Assembly: GCA_963969495.1 (NCBI GenBank)
Contig: OZ018338.1
Location: forward strand, 51,463,973 to 51,527,972
From: Ceratothoa steindachneri
Taxonomy: Eukaryota; Arthropoda; Malacostraca; Isopoda; Cymothoidae
Length of the DNA stretch: 64,000 bases
Reading direction: 5' to 3'
Shown here: in pieces, positions 37,083-47,990 of the stretch
Position numbering within the stretch: position 1 is the stretch's first letter
Layout of the letters: each line of letters starts with the position of its first letter
Notes under the pieces: generated by a model
Told to the model about the DNA's origin: nothing
Seen by the model: only the letters and a program-made list of their open reading frames with translations
The model's database searches: none
Position numbers and translations under genes: made by a program

Positions 37083-38789
37083 TGTCAGCTGCATGTCGTA
37101 TAAGGTTAATAAATGTGACTGTAACAAATTCCTAAAATGATGGAGGGATCCTACATTGGAACACGCTATCCTGTGCAATAACCCGAGTATTGAGATACTA
37201 CATATCTTCGTTTGATTAGAAGCTAATGGGACCGACCAGTACCGAGGTGCTGCGAAGTGGTGTATTGTTTTAAAGTAAAGTTGAGACGATATGCGGATAT
37301 ATTTTCACTTCTTTACTAGGAATATATCGTGATCACCTATTCTCAGTAAAAAGTACTCTCCTTGTTTATGAGTTAATAGCAAATCATTATCCCAATTACC
37401 ACAACCCCGTAAAAGATGGTTTGGTGCACATCATATCCGAAATTCTATAACGCGCTAGCGGAAAGTAGATAACCAGGATAGGATTCCTACTTGGGCTTAG
37501 TTGCCTGATCAGATCAGCAACAGAAAACGCACTGTAGATTGGCCTCTCACGCATAGTTCTCTTTATATACATATAATAAGTATGATTCTCTTTGCAAACT
37601 TGTTTATAAACAGGTTTGGAATTGGACAGAAAACAAAGAAATCATCCTACAAAGAGGATCTATTTTATAATCCAGCACTGAATCACCAAATCCTGAGATC
37701 AAATTTTCTCTCGGCTCCGTTTATTTTTCGGAAACAAATGATTTTGCATTTGATGCAATGAATTCGAAATCAGGCAAAATTGGAGCTAACTCATTTATAA
37801 TCTTCACCCTTCGCGTCAAAACTGGGTTCAAGTCCAGAATAAGTTAGGACGTTGGAACAAAGTCCGGATATTTTATAAATGAGGTGAAATTACGAAGAAT
37901 TATTCTTATTTTCTAAATTGGTCGGTTAATCATTATGTTCGTTTTTCATGTTTGGGGGAAAAGTACATATATTTTGTGTTAGAAAGGATCCAAAAAAAGC
38001 TGACATTTTGGTATTGTTATGCAGAGGATTTCCTTGGGAGGATGAGATCACTGTGTTGAGCTAAATTCGGAAGTAGGGTCCGAAATACCCACATACAATT
38101 ATTAACTATTATTTATTAAACAATTAAAAAAAATTGAGTTGCCTCTATGCCAGTGGGTTCCCAAACAAAGCCGTTGTTTCAGGAGTTAGCACTGCATCCA
38201 CTTCGCTAATAGCAAACACCCATTGGCAGCATTTTAATCCAAAGCATATAAGATATTATTTATCCAAATTAATATCGATAGTCTTTTTATTTCCTTTAGG
38301 CAATCAATTTATTTCGTTCATCTCCTGAATATTGTCTTTGAGTTTTACACACTTCCATTGAGATGGTTCTCTCTATTTTATTCCTGTTTATTAGCACCAT
38401 CCTTCCCTTTTCTTACAGCAGCGACACTGCCCGGATTATGAAAGCAATATAAAGACAATCACTTGCAAGCCCGTGGGCACTATAGGACTGTCATTGCTGG
38501 GTGGGAAGGGTCCGGTTGAACGGCAATACTATGTGTTTGCCATCAGACAGGAAACGTAAAAACGTGTGGACTGACAACCCCTCTATGAATTAGAAAAGCC
38601 GGATTAGTGATGCGTTGGTGCATAAAAGAAAGAAGTGGAACACAGCGGTGTTGTAAATGACTAAGTTCATGATAACGTATATGCATGAAACGGCCTGCAT
38701 ATATGCAGGATAATTGGGTATCAACCACGATTAGCGGGAGTTCCTTACAACAGTGAATTCTTTTATGTGTTTACTGGTATGTATGTATG
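37083..38789. other. No recognised gene; AT-rich DNA
   Basis: No conserved signal. The frames 37501-37761 and 38543-38728 lack motifs. A short TATG repeat (38771-38785) touches the 3' end of the next LINE copy and may be its tail. Confidence 0.5.
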
Positions 38790-38969
38790 TGAGAGTATGC
38801 AGGTGAGGGGATAGAAAGGGTGTGTGGATAGACAGCGGAAAGTAGACCAGTCGTGTAAAGAGAAAAAAGTGTGGTAGGGTGCAAAGTGATGCTAGAGCCT
38901 GGTAATCAGGCTTATCGCTTTCAAATTTTTATGTTTTGTAGTTCCGTTGTTGTCTATCATTTTGCTAAT

Positions 38970-39003
38970 AAATATATATATACATGTATATATAATATAT
39001 ATA
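38970..39003. repeat. AT-repeat inside the family A 3' UTR (copy 2)
   Basis: Interrupted (AT)n at the same place in the 3' UTR as the pure array of copy 3, beside the small palindrome (39007-39020). Confidence 0.85.
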
Positions 39004-39325
39004 ATTTGGCGTTCAAACCATTTGTCTTCATATTGCTAATGTATTTGGTTATGCTGTGCGCGTTTGCTGTTGTTTTGGAAGTCGTTAATTATAACTCACT
39101 ATGTTTGTCTTAGTGTCTTTGTTTCTCCGTAAATTTGTAGTGTGTGTATTTTGTGTATTATGTTTCTTCTTTGTAGTCTTTTTCGGTGATTTTCATCTTC
39201 TTGTGTGGGTTTCCTTCTTCGGTAGTTTTGTCTTAGTTGATGGGTTTGTTCATATCAGGAAATTTTTTTCAAAATCGGTTGGTTTCATGATTGGTATTTT
39301 TGTCTTGATTTGGGGTAAATTTAAC

Positions 39326-42065
39326 TCATCTTGCGTAGAACGGCACTTCTGCTCCGCCAGCTAAAATCCTAGCGGAGCTTGTAAATCTGGCGCGACATAC
39401 TGCTCTTCTATTCTGGTAAATCATTTGTACGATTTCCTTGTCCAACACTCGATTGACCTTTTACAGCATATTCCTTGTCCGTTATTTGAAGACAACGTTA
39501 ATGGGGGTTAACCCCGCCTCCCGGTGCAGTTCTTCTTGAGTTCTTCTTTCCATTCGCCGTGTATCTGTAATTAGGTATGCGCATTTGTTCTGCACCACTT
39601 GTAGTCTCCTCTTCTGTGTCTTTGAGACACAGGAGAGGGCGGAGGTGGGGTATAGCAACGTTGATCTTACTAGTGCAGTATAGATCTTCTTTTTGTTGCT
39701 TTGACGAAGATTTCTGAACCTATACAGAGTCTTGACTGCAGCAGTGGCCTTGGTGATACGTTCTTGAACGTGCTTTGTGTACCCGGTTGAGGTGATCTTC
39801 ATGCCGAGTACATCGAAAACATGGGTGTAGGGATATCGTCTTTTCCCCACCCTGACGTCATTAAGTAGCCTCCTGTCTATGGGGACTACTTTGAACTTAT
39901 CCTGGTTGGTTCGGATTTTCCACCGGGCCTAGTATGTGTTAAGGTTTTTAATTTCTGCTGCTGTCATTCGAGCTTGCAAAGGCGCATTCCTCCATGGACA
40001 CGTGTTTATCTTGATGAAATTATCGGCGAATTGTAAGTTGAGGCAAGTGGGGCTTACAGGGACTGGGACATCCGCTGTGTAAATCAAGTAGAGAGTGGGA
40101 GACAGGCACCCAGCCTGCGGGAGGCCCGCATTGAGCGGAAACTTTGGCCCGTCCGTGCACCCTAAACTGATGTACGCCGCTCTCTCCATGACATAGTCAC
40201 AGAGAGTTCTCTCTAAGTTTTCACTTAGTTCCAGTCGTAAGATCTTGTACTGCATTCCTCGTTGCCACACCTAATCAAACGCCTTTGATACATCTCGACA
40301 AACAATATCCACGTAACTCTTTTCCCGTTTTGCATGGGCAAGCTTTTCCGTGATGACGTTAATCGCCATTTCCGTACTTCGCTTACTCCTAAACCCGAAT
40401 TGGTGTGGGTTGTAGAGCGAGTTTTCCTCCAGGTGAGACGCGTCTTTTGTTGAGGATCTTCTGGAAGAGCTTCCGACCAAATTCCAAAAGTGAAATTGGC
40501 TGGTAGCTCTCCTTCAACTTGGGGTTCTCTCCGTGCTTAGGCAAAAAAATCATTTTCGCCGTTTTATAAGCGTCTGGAAAGTATACCGTATTGAGACAGG
40601 CGTGAAATATTTTTCTCATTCCTTCGATGACACAGGCTGGTGCCTTTTTAAAGTTAAGCTTTGTAAGCCCCGATTGTCCTGGGGCTTTTTGTAGGAATGA
40701 ACGAAGCGCGCCGAGTAGTTCTTCTTCTGTAATATCGGCGTCTCCGTCGCGCTGTCTATCCACCTGGTGATGAGGGTGCGTCTTGTCTATTTCTTTGTTA
40801 AGCTCGTCGATGATATTACTTTCGAACTGTAGGTCATAGTCTTGGTTTTCTTCTTTAGTTATACTGAAGATCTTTTCCCAATAACTTCGGAATATCTCTT
40901 CTACTTTTTCTTCCTCTTCTTCGATGTCTCTGTTTTCTTTCGTTATCTCAATCTTATGCTTCTTTCCAGTTGATCCTTTAAGAATTCGGATCTTCTTCCA
41001 AAATTCTTTGGGAGTTGCGTTTTGATAGAGGCTCTCGATCGCGTCCTCCCATCTTCTGTTGTGTTGTTCGAGGATCAACTGGTTCAATTCTTCTTTGATT
41101 TCTTTACTTCTTTGCATCGAGTGAACTGATACATTCACGATGTTGTATTCATACATTATCTTGAGTTCACGGTATAGTTCCTTCATATATTCGGTCCACT
41201 CTTAGGTCGAGATGGTCCTATATGCGGAACGAGGGATACAAGCCCTATCTGCGTCGATGATTTGGTTATTGAGGTCTTCGAGTGCCTCGTCAATCTCCTC
41301 GAGAATTGCTTCGTCCAGGTTGGGCGGATCGTAGGCCTCGAAAAGGTGTGCGTACCGTGCCCAGTCTGCTCGTCTGTAGTTCTTCCTGACTACTGCTGGG
41401 ACTTGTATAGGGTTCCTATTGATAGAGAGTAGGATCCTTATATGATCACTACATGGCACCTGGACTCGTTCCATGTAGTAATTGAACGGTAACTGGCGAT
41501 TCACCAGACAGATTTCTGGCTTTGTGGCACATCGTTCTCTGGCATAGGTGGGAAAGTCGGGGCCTATCCGCTGGGCAATATTTCTGTCTAGCAACAGGTC
41601 CAGGCTTGTCCCTATACCGTTGAAGGTCCTGTAACCGGATTCTTGGCATCTGGCGTTTAGATCCCCCATTAGTATGGTGGGGGCTCTTCTGCCAAATAGG
41701 CCAGTGAGAGTGTGAATAGGCAACACATCTCTCCTTGACGGTTGATATCCGGTTGCAATGAACAACTTTCCTAAGTCGAGCTCGACCTCAATCGCAAGGT
41801 AGGATTCTTCTAAGTTCCTTATCTACTTGTATTTGATCCCTTTCTTTATTGCAATAGCGGCGCCATCGTACCGCTCTTGCGTAAAGTTGGTGATCAACAC
41901 ATCGTAGTTCCAGATTTTCATTTCTGTATTACGCGTGTCGATCCTGTGTTCTAAAATCAGTATGATGTCTGCATCAATTTCTCTGAATACATTTCCGTAA
42001 AGAATTCCTTTCGTCGCCCAGCCGTTGGTGTTGATTTCCATTATTTTCAGTGCGTAACGTAACAT
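39326..42065 (-). pseudogene. Family A ORF2: endonuclease-reverse transcriptase, few lesions
   Basis: Same protein as in copy 1. Endonuclease: MEINTNGW, LILEHRIDT, ATGYQPS, LMGDLNARC, KPEICLVN (Glu for the usual Asp) and PCSDHIRIL (to ~41440). RT: RSKRSTEMAINVI, DVSKAFD, GLPQAGCLSPTLYLIY and FADN (~40015) in place of YADD, an Asp-to-Asn change that would kill polymerase activity. Frame-keeping is good: stops occur near 41823, 41202, 40271 (the AFDKVW Lys codon became a stop) and 39929, and one frameshift lies near 40390-40480. The protein ends at GGAEVPFYAR-stop. The start codon at 42065 precedes MEINTN by a few residues; the ORF1 stop lies 37 bases upstream. Confidence 0.88.
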
Positions 42066-42102
42066 GGTGAGTTGATTTACCTATGTTTTTTCTACCCCCT
42101 TT

Positions 42103-43330
42103 TTAGTCTGGGGGCTGGTTGGGCGATGTTACTCGGCCCAGGGTTTTCCTTTTTCGGAGGAGGGCTCGGGGTTTTTGATCTGCTCTTGGTGGCTCGTGTG
42201 CGAGTGCAGGGGCCCTCTTCGCTGTCAGATGAGGAGGATCCATCCTCACTTCCAGCCATTCCCTTTTCTTCTTCTTCTTCTGTTCTTCCGATGCTGGTGC
42301 TTCAATCATCTTCTCCAAACCAGATTTGATGTTGTTATTTTTAATGACAGATTCTGGAAAAGTCTTGGAGCACTCGGGGTAATCAGGCATGACTACTGTC
42401 GGGAGGTTATTCGCCTTCAGGAGTGTGTTGAGCACTTGGTTATAACAACCAGGCTTCACTGCATTCGCCACATTTGCATGGGCTATGCAGATCAGTATTT
42501 TTGCACTCAGATCTCCGGTTACGTTGAAATGTGCAGGTACCGGTGCAGTCTTCACCTCTGCACTCTTCTTAGCGGCGCTCGCGTACGTTGTCTCCTTTGC
42601 TTTTCTTTCCTCTTCCTCCTTCCTCCTAATGATTTCAGGGCGCTTGGGGCAATTGAGGGCCATTGTCCGATGCTTCCCTTTGCAATTTAGGCATTTCTTC
42701 GAGGTGCTTTCGCACTTGTCGAATCTGTGCCCTTCTGTGGCGCACTCACTGCACCACAGCTTTTTTTTATCTGGGCAGGTGGTAGATGTATGTTCTTAGA
42801 GTTTGTAGCATACAAAGCACATTTGTATGCTACTGAATTTCCCTTGCTGGATATTTTCTCCTGGTATTCTCATGTTGAATACGAGAATACCATTTTGGGT
42901 GGCCCTCCTCGCCATGTCCGTGGTCGAGAACGTTATCTTAAACACGTGGGTGTGTTCAAAGGTATTTAATTATCTCACGAACTTGTGCCCACGGGTTGCT
43001 TCTGGTAATTTCTTCTTTCAATTCATCCGTCCTATGTTCAACTACCCAGCTCTTCACTTTGCGGCAGATGACGCTTCTATTCGCTGCATCTTGTGGGGGG
43101 GTTTTGGCTTCTAGTCCGGTGTTCTTCAGGACTCTCGCTCCCTCTTCTGATAGTAGCTGGTCTACATCCTTCGTCTCGGCACACATGGCGATGAATCCGA
43201 ATGAAACTTCGATGAGTTTCACCAGTGCCACCTTCAGCTCGATGTATAGGGTTTCACATAAGTTCTTCTTGGTTGGGGTCTTCATTCCGGCGATGGTCCT
43301 TAAGGGGACCCCCTTAGTGCGGGCCTCCAT
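42103..43330 (-). pseudogene. Family A ORF1: Gag-like zinc-knuckle protein, broken
   Basis: The start MEARTKGVPLRTIAGMKTPT (43330) is shared with copy 1; the first frame runs to 42956. The middle, with knuckles, is frameshifted and read as CFVCYKL-stop-EHTSTTC, CSECATEGHRFDKC (a proper CX2CX4HX4C) and CLNCKGKHRTMALNC (~42650-42825). The last third is open from 42663 to 42103 and has AKILICIAHANVANAVKPGC, then a charged, Lys- and Pro-rich tail. Here ORF1 ends before ORF2 starts, whereas the two overlap in copy 1. + strand frames across this interval are shadows. Confidence 0.8.
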
Positions 43331-43970
43331 GGTCTTCGTGTTACTCTTCTGATTTCTTCTTTTCCTGTAACTAAAGTGTAATTAATATGTTTTTAATGAG
43401 TAAAAAGAAAGTTAGGGTGTGGTAAAGGAGGTAAAGCATGGTGTGAGTAGAGCTGGTAATGGGTTCAAAATAAATTGAGAAGAGCACCCCCGTCCATTTC
43501 TCCTGTTGCTCTCCCGCTCGTATGCTTCCAGTATGATGGATGATAGAGTGATGTGGTGGGTCTCGGGTGGGGACCTTAGAGGGTTGAGCTTGGTGGACTT
43601 AATGCGTAGCGGCCGAATCAACGACCACTAAGTTTTTGCCACCCCCTGACGGGTACATACGCCATAGCCGCATCCAACTACATAGAGACGGGTGTACTTC
43701 CCTCTATGATTCTGGCCGGGTCCCCCGGGCGATGAGGATTTCTCCTCCGTCCGGGACTCGCAGTTATGCCCCAGTATCGAGACAATTTCTGACTTATGCT
43801 TCCCCTGTGGGCTAGGCCTCAAACCAGTGTTCACATAAGCCCTTAATTATACCAAACCAAGTGGCCGGCATAGTCAAGACGAAATCAATGAATGACAGAC
43901 ATCCGAGTGGGTTCACACGCAGAGCGAAGGACGGGAGCAGTGAGGTGCTTAAGCCCTCATTGATTTACGA

Positions 43971-45744
43971 GTTTTCGACGTCAAAATGGCTCTCTCTTTT
44001 GAAGGATGAAACTGGGTTCACCATAAGTCTTCCAGAATAGGCTCGTTTCTGTAGGCAGCGCTCAAAAGTAGATCAGTCACTAAAACAAGTAAAAAGTGCT
44101 GTATCCGGAGATGCTTTAGCAGAACGCAGTAAAACGGATTTTTGGCCGTTTTTTTCTGTGTTTACTCTCCATACGATTTAACGCGACTTCCCAGAAGTGG
44201 GAATTGAAACTTGCTCTTGATTTTATGTTTTTTATGATTGTATTCTTGTATTTCATAACGTAACTGCCAACTCCGCCCTTCCCCCCAGCCCCATTTCTCT
44301 TCTATGTTCGGAGAGAAGAAAAGTAATAGTGAAAAATGGGATCCACAACTACTATGAATTTCGCAGTCTTTCTCTTTGAGGTAACTTCGACGGTCATCGA
44401 CGAAGTGTTTACGAATCAATTGCGAGTTAAAGAACTCAAATAATAAGACAAAAATCATATTGTCAGTTACTCACAATAGATTAGGATTATTTTTTATTAA
44501 TCCTCTAGTGCGGAGTGACAGACAAAATCTGTATCGACAAAGCACGAGGAAATTTATTTTGGATTTATATATTCATATAGAAATATGGTGACAAAAGGAC
44601 CCCCTCCTTGGAATGGGAGAGAGGGGTAGCGAGGAATAGTGGTGAAACTTAAGTAGAGTGGTAGGTAGAGAGTTTGCCTGGGGATCGGGCCTTCGCAGTC
44701 TTAAAATAATGCATTATATTTACAAACTAAATTGTTGCGAAACAGCCATTAATACAAGTAATAATAAAAATTGTACGTAATATCCCTATGGTGAATAATA
44801 GTTAACAATTAATACAAAGTTATAATAATAACAAATAAAAATCATCGATAATCACTTTTTCTAGAGTCTATTTCATTATATTGGTCTATATTTTCATTTA
44901 ACAATATGGTACTTTAGCTCCATTTATTTATTCAATTTTTAGTTCACAATTGGGTAGAAGGCCAGTGTGGCCACTGACCTCTTATAAGAGTTGTATCTTT
45001 CTCACTTCTTGTAGTCTGAACAAGTCGTCTAGAGTACCTGGCGGGAGAGTTGCCTCTAGGCTGTTCCAGATGGCGGTGCTTCATGAACGCGAAAATATTT
45101 TAAGAATATCTATCAAAAGATATTTGATATTCATTGCAATATTATTATTCACATAGTAAATAGGGCGCGCCAAAATATGAGAACGCAGTAATATTTAAGG
45201 AAAATCAAAGATATTGAATATAAAACGCAATGGGTTTTGAAAGAAATTGGTATACCAGTTTTTTGTATCTCTGTGGCAGAGCACAATTATATACAGCCGC
45301 CTTCAGCTTCTATGGTGGCGTCAATATGGCCGTCCTTTGGAGCGTCTACATGTCGAGATTTTGTAGTTTTCTTTCATGTTAGGCTTAAAGAAGATGATGG
45401 CAGTCTTCAACGAGTCATTAGTGTTGCGGGGTGGTTGTTTGATCCCTCTCAACAACGACAGAGACCTAATAGTCCAAGGATTTAAAATTTTGAGAGCATG
45501 GAGAATAACTGTTATGGGTGCAGTGTGTTATCAAAGGGGGTCCCAAGAAAAGGGTTTCCTTAAAGTGGCAAAATGAGCAAAAACAATTGCACTCATAAGC
45601 AGGGTTTGTTTGTTTGACACCCCTTTTCCCCCTTTGCAGGGTCTAAACAGGCGCGTAAAACATAATTCACTAGTCAACAATGATTTTGCCACTTGAATAT
45701 TAGCTTCTGATTTATACTAAATCGAGTATGCTGATTCCGAATCA
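43971..45744. other. No recognised gene; AT-rich DNA
   Basis: No conserved coding or RNA signal. The frames 44162-44458, 44950-45156 and 45237-45485 have no motif. A short GGGGGAGGGG-like purine patch lies near 44600-44625. Confidence 0.5.
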
Positions 45745-47400
45745 AAAGCCTGATTCCTCTCTTTTTTTACGCACTTAAGAGCATCTCCCTTTCCTCGATA
45801 TATTTGAACAGTTAAACTACTCTTCTAATCTTCAAGGCTTACATCCTCCTTCACTATCTTTCGAATTATTCTTGTCAGATCATCAAGTCCATCTCATTCC
45901 GGTCTCTCCAACATATAACTTGTTACTCCTGTCGGATTAGGCGCATTGCTCCTCTTCATTTCTTTCAAGGAAGCTGCAGCCTCTTTCTTTGACATGTTCT
46001 CTATTGGACACTCCACCATAAAGCCCTCGTCCACATTAAACTCATTTGTTTCATTCAATAATAAATGACAATACCTTCTCCATCTCTCCATTATTTGCTG
46101 TTCTCACACCTATATGTTGTCCTACTCATCGTTTATGAACTTTGCTCTAGTTATATCCTGCCTCTGTTTCCTCATCTGCTTTGCTACCTTAACTTTGCTG
46201 CTCCACCTGGTCCCACTAGATCTTCACTCCACTCCCCCCGTGCTCTTCTCTTAGTCCTGAACACTGCTCTCTTGGCTTCTTTCTTCATATTCTGGTATTC
46301 TCTTCTACGATCCTTCCCTCCAAACCTCTGCCATAATTTATACTCTTTTCTCCTCAGTGATCACCTGCGTGACAGCTCCATTCCACCAACATATCTCCCT
46401 CTCCACATGCCGATAACCAGTTGTCTCTAGCCAAAATTCCTTCGCTGCTGCCACCACACTCCTCTTCAAGGTCTCCAATCCTTTCTTCTCTGCATGTGTT
46501 ACTGCTATCTTCCTCCTGAAGGTCGCCATAAAGTCTTCTCGTCGTTTCTCCTCATCTTTTATCTTCCACTCATTGATCTCTGGGCTTCCCTTAAAACCTT
46601 TTTATCCTCTTAATATTTTTCAAATAGGTTAACACTACCATCAGCCTATGCTGCAAAAAACGCGCATCACGTGGGATTACTTACAGTCCCATTCTGTCAT
46701 TGGACTGGCTCTACTCATGAGTACAAAATCAATCTGAGTTGCTCTCCTTCCACTCTTTCACTGTTGTAAGTAATCTTCTTTTCCCATTTTTCTTGAACAT
46801 TATATTATTGATCTTACCATCTCTTGCTTGACAGAATTCAAGAATCCTCTCACCCTCTCTGTTTCGCATTCCATGGCCATATATTCCCATAACTTCCTCA
46901 AAACCATCTCTATTGAGTCAATCATGCCCATTTAGGTCTCCAGCGATGAACAACAAATCACTCTTTCCGACCACTGCCATCTGTTATCCTGAATACCTCC
47001 TTTTTCATCTCATTTCTGCCAGTCTGTGGGAGGTAAACGGAAAATATATGCACCAATCTTACTTCCCCAACCATTTTAATCTTCATAATCCTTGACGTAT
47101 ATCAAGGACCAACTCCTCCATCACCAGCACTCAAACTATAGCTGTTCCATCTACTCCTTCAGATCACTAAAACCTATACTTCTCTCCGTCATCTCAAAAA
47201 AATCTGCATCCTACTTCCTTATACCTTACCTCCGGCACATAGCTGACATCCACACCGATCGTCTCGCCAGTATCTCCGCTATCTCTCAGCTCCTCTCGAC
47301 ATTGTCCGAACATTTACTGTGTACAGTTGTACTAATCCTTCATTTCATCGTTCTAATGCACGAGCATTCCACCCAGGAATTCTTAGCACCCCCTGCCTGT
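45745..47400 (-). pseudogene. RTE-type LINE relic, endonuclease plus start of RT
   Basis: Decayed LINE of the type often mis-annotated in animal genomes as craniofacial development protein 2. Reading 47400 down to 45745 across frames: VNVRTMSRGAE (EN start), DVSYVPEVRYKEVGCRFF (Glu motif, ~47240), EGVDGTA...VLVMEELVLDI, SDLLFIAGDLNGHD (~46950, Asp-Leu-Asn motif), GMRNREGERILEFCQARDGK, KNGKRRLLTTVKEWKESNSD and a QHRLMVV-like string. A linker follows, then MERWRRYCHLLLNETNEFNV (46091) and MKRSNAPNPTGVTSYMLERP, which opens the RT, then IYRGKGDALKCV (~45770). Homology ends there; the rest of the RT is absent. There are many frameshifts and stops. Loss of the 3' part is unusual for a LINE, which normally loses the 5' part. 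Confidence 0.75.
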
Positions 47401-47990
47401 TAAAAGGTTCATGGGGACCGGGGGCCGTTCTTAGTGGCAGAATCATCTCTGTCTTGTATGGAGCATTTGTTTTATTGGCCGTATGGCCTTGCTAAGGCCA
47501 ACTATAAAATCAGCCTTTGCATCAAAAGGCATAACCTAGCCTTTACTGAAAGAGGCACAACCTACAAGGCAGCAGGTGATTTGAAGTTAGACTTTTCTCT
47601 CCTAGCCTCTGACACATATGAATCCTGCAAGGCAGCAGGCTCGAGTCTGCTTGTTTGTACCTCGCCAACTCAGCCCCTCATCTAGACTATAGGGCCACTG
47701 GTATTTGACCCAGGCAAAGCGTTAGGTTGGAACAAGCTCCCCCACCTCGTCAATGTTACACAGATTCTTATATTGGTGGGATACCAGCCCCCAACACGGA
47801 GGGTGGCTATTTACCCACAGGTGGTCCCATGATCATGAAAGTTCTCGTCAAGCCAGTCCTGGATCACGTCTGATGTGGGAAAAGGTCGTATTGCGAACTC
47901 GGCATCGTCCTCAGGGTCATCAACTCGATCAAGTGTTTGTCAAAGGTCTCATCATCTGTGGCTTTATCGACAGGCTGATGAGGTACTAAA
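47401..47990 (-). other. GC-richer block, possible 5' leader of the RTE-type LINE
   Basis: This stretch adjoins the 5' side of the LINE relic and is richer in GC than the DNA beyond it. AAGGCAGCAGG occurs twice (about 47569 and 47629). No protein motif is seen in either strand; the + strand frames at 47434-47989 are not convincing. That it belongs to the LINE is inference from position only. Confidence 0.3.

Larger units (their letters stand above)
38790..43970 (-). mobile_element. Family A non-LTR retrotransposon, copy 2 (near full length)
   Basis: Reverse-strand copy with the same plan as copy 1 at 20.1 kb. The 5' UTR is recognisable to about 43960-43995 and contains GGGGGTGGCAAAAACTTAG, shared with copy 1; the 3' UTR ends near 38790 followed by a (CATA)n-like tail. 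ORF2 is mostly in one frame with a handful of stops, so this is the best preserved copy. No target-site duplication found by eye. Confidence 0.87.

Noticed and set aside
42072..43352. Several + strand frames of 80-171 residues
   Set aside because: They are shadows of the - strand Gag-like ORF1 of family A copy 2.
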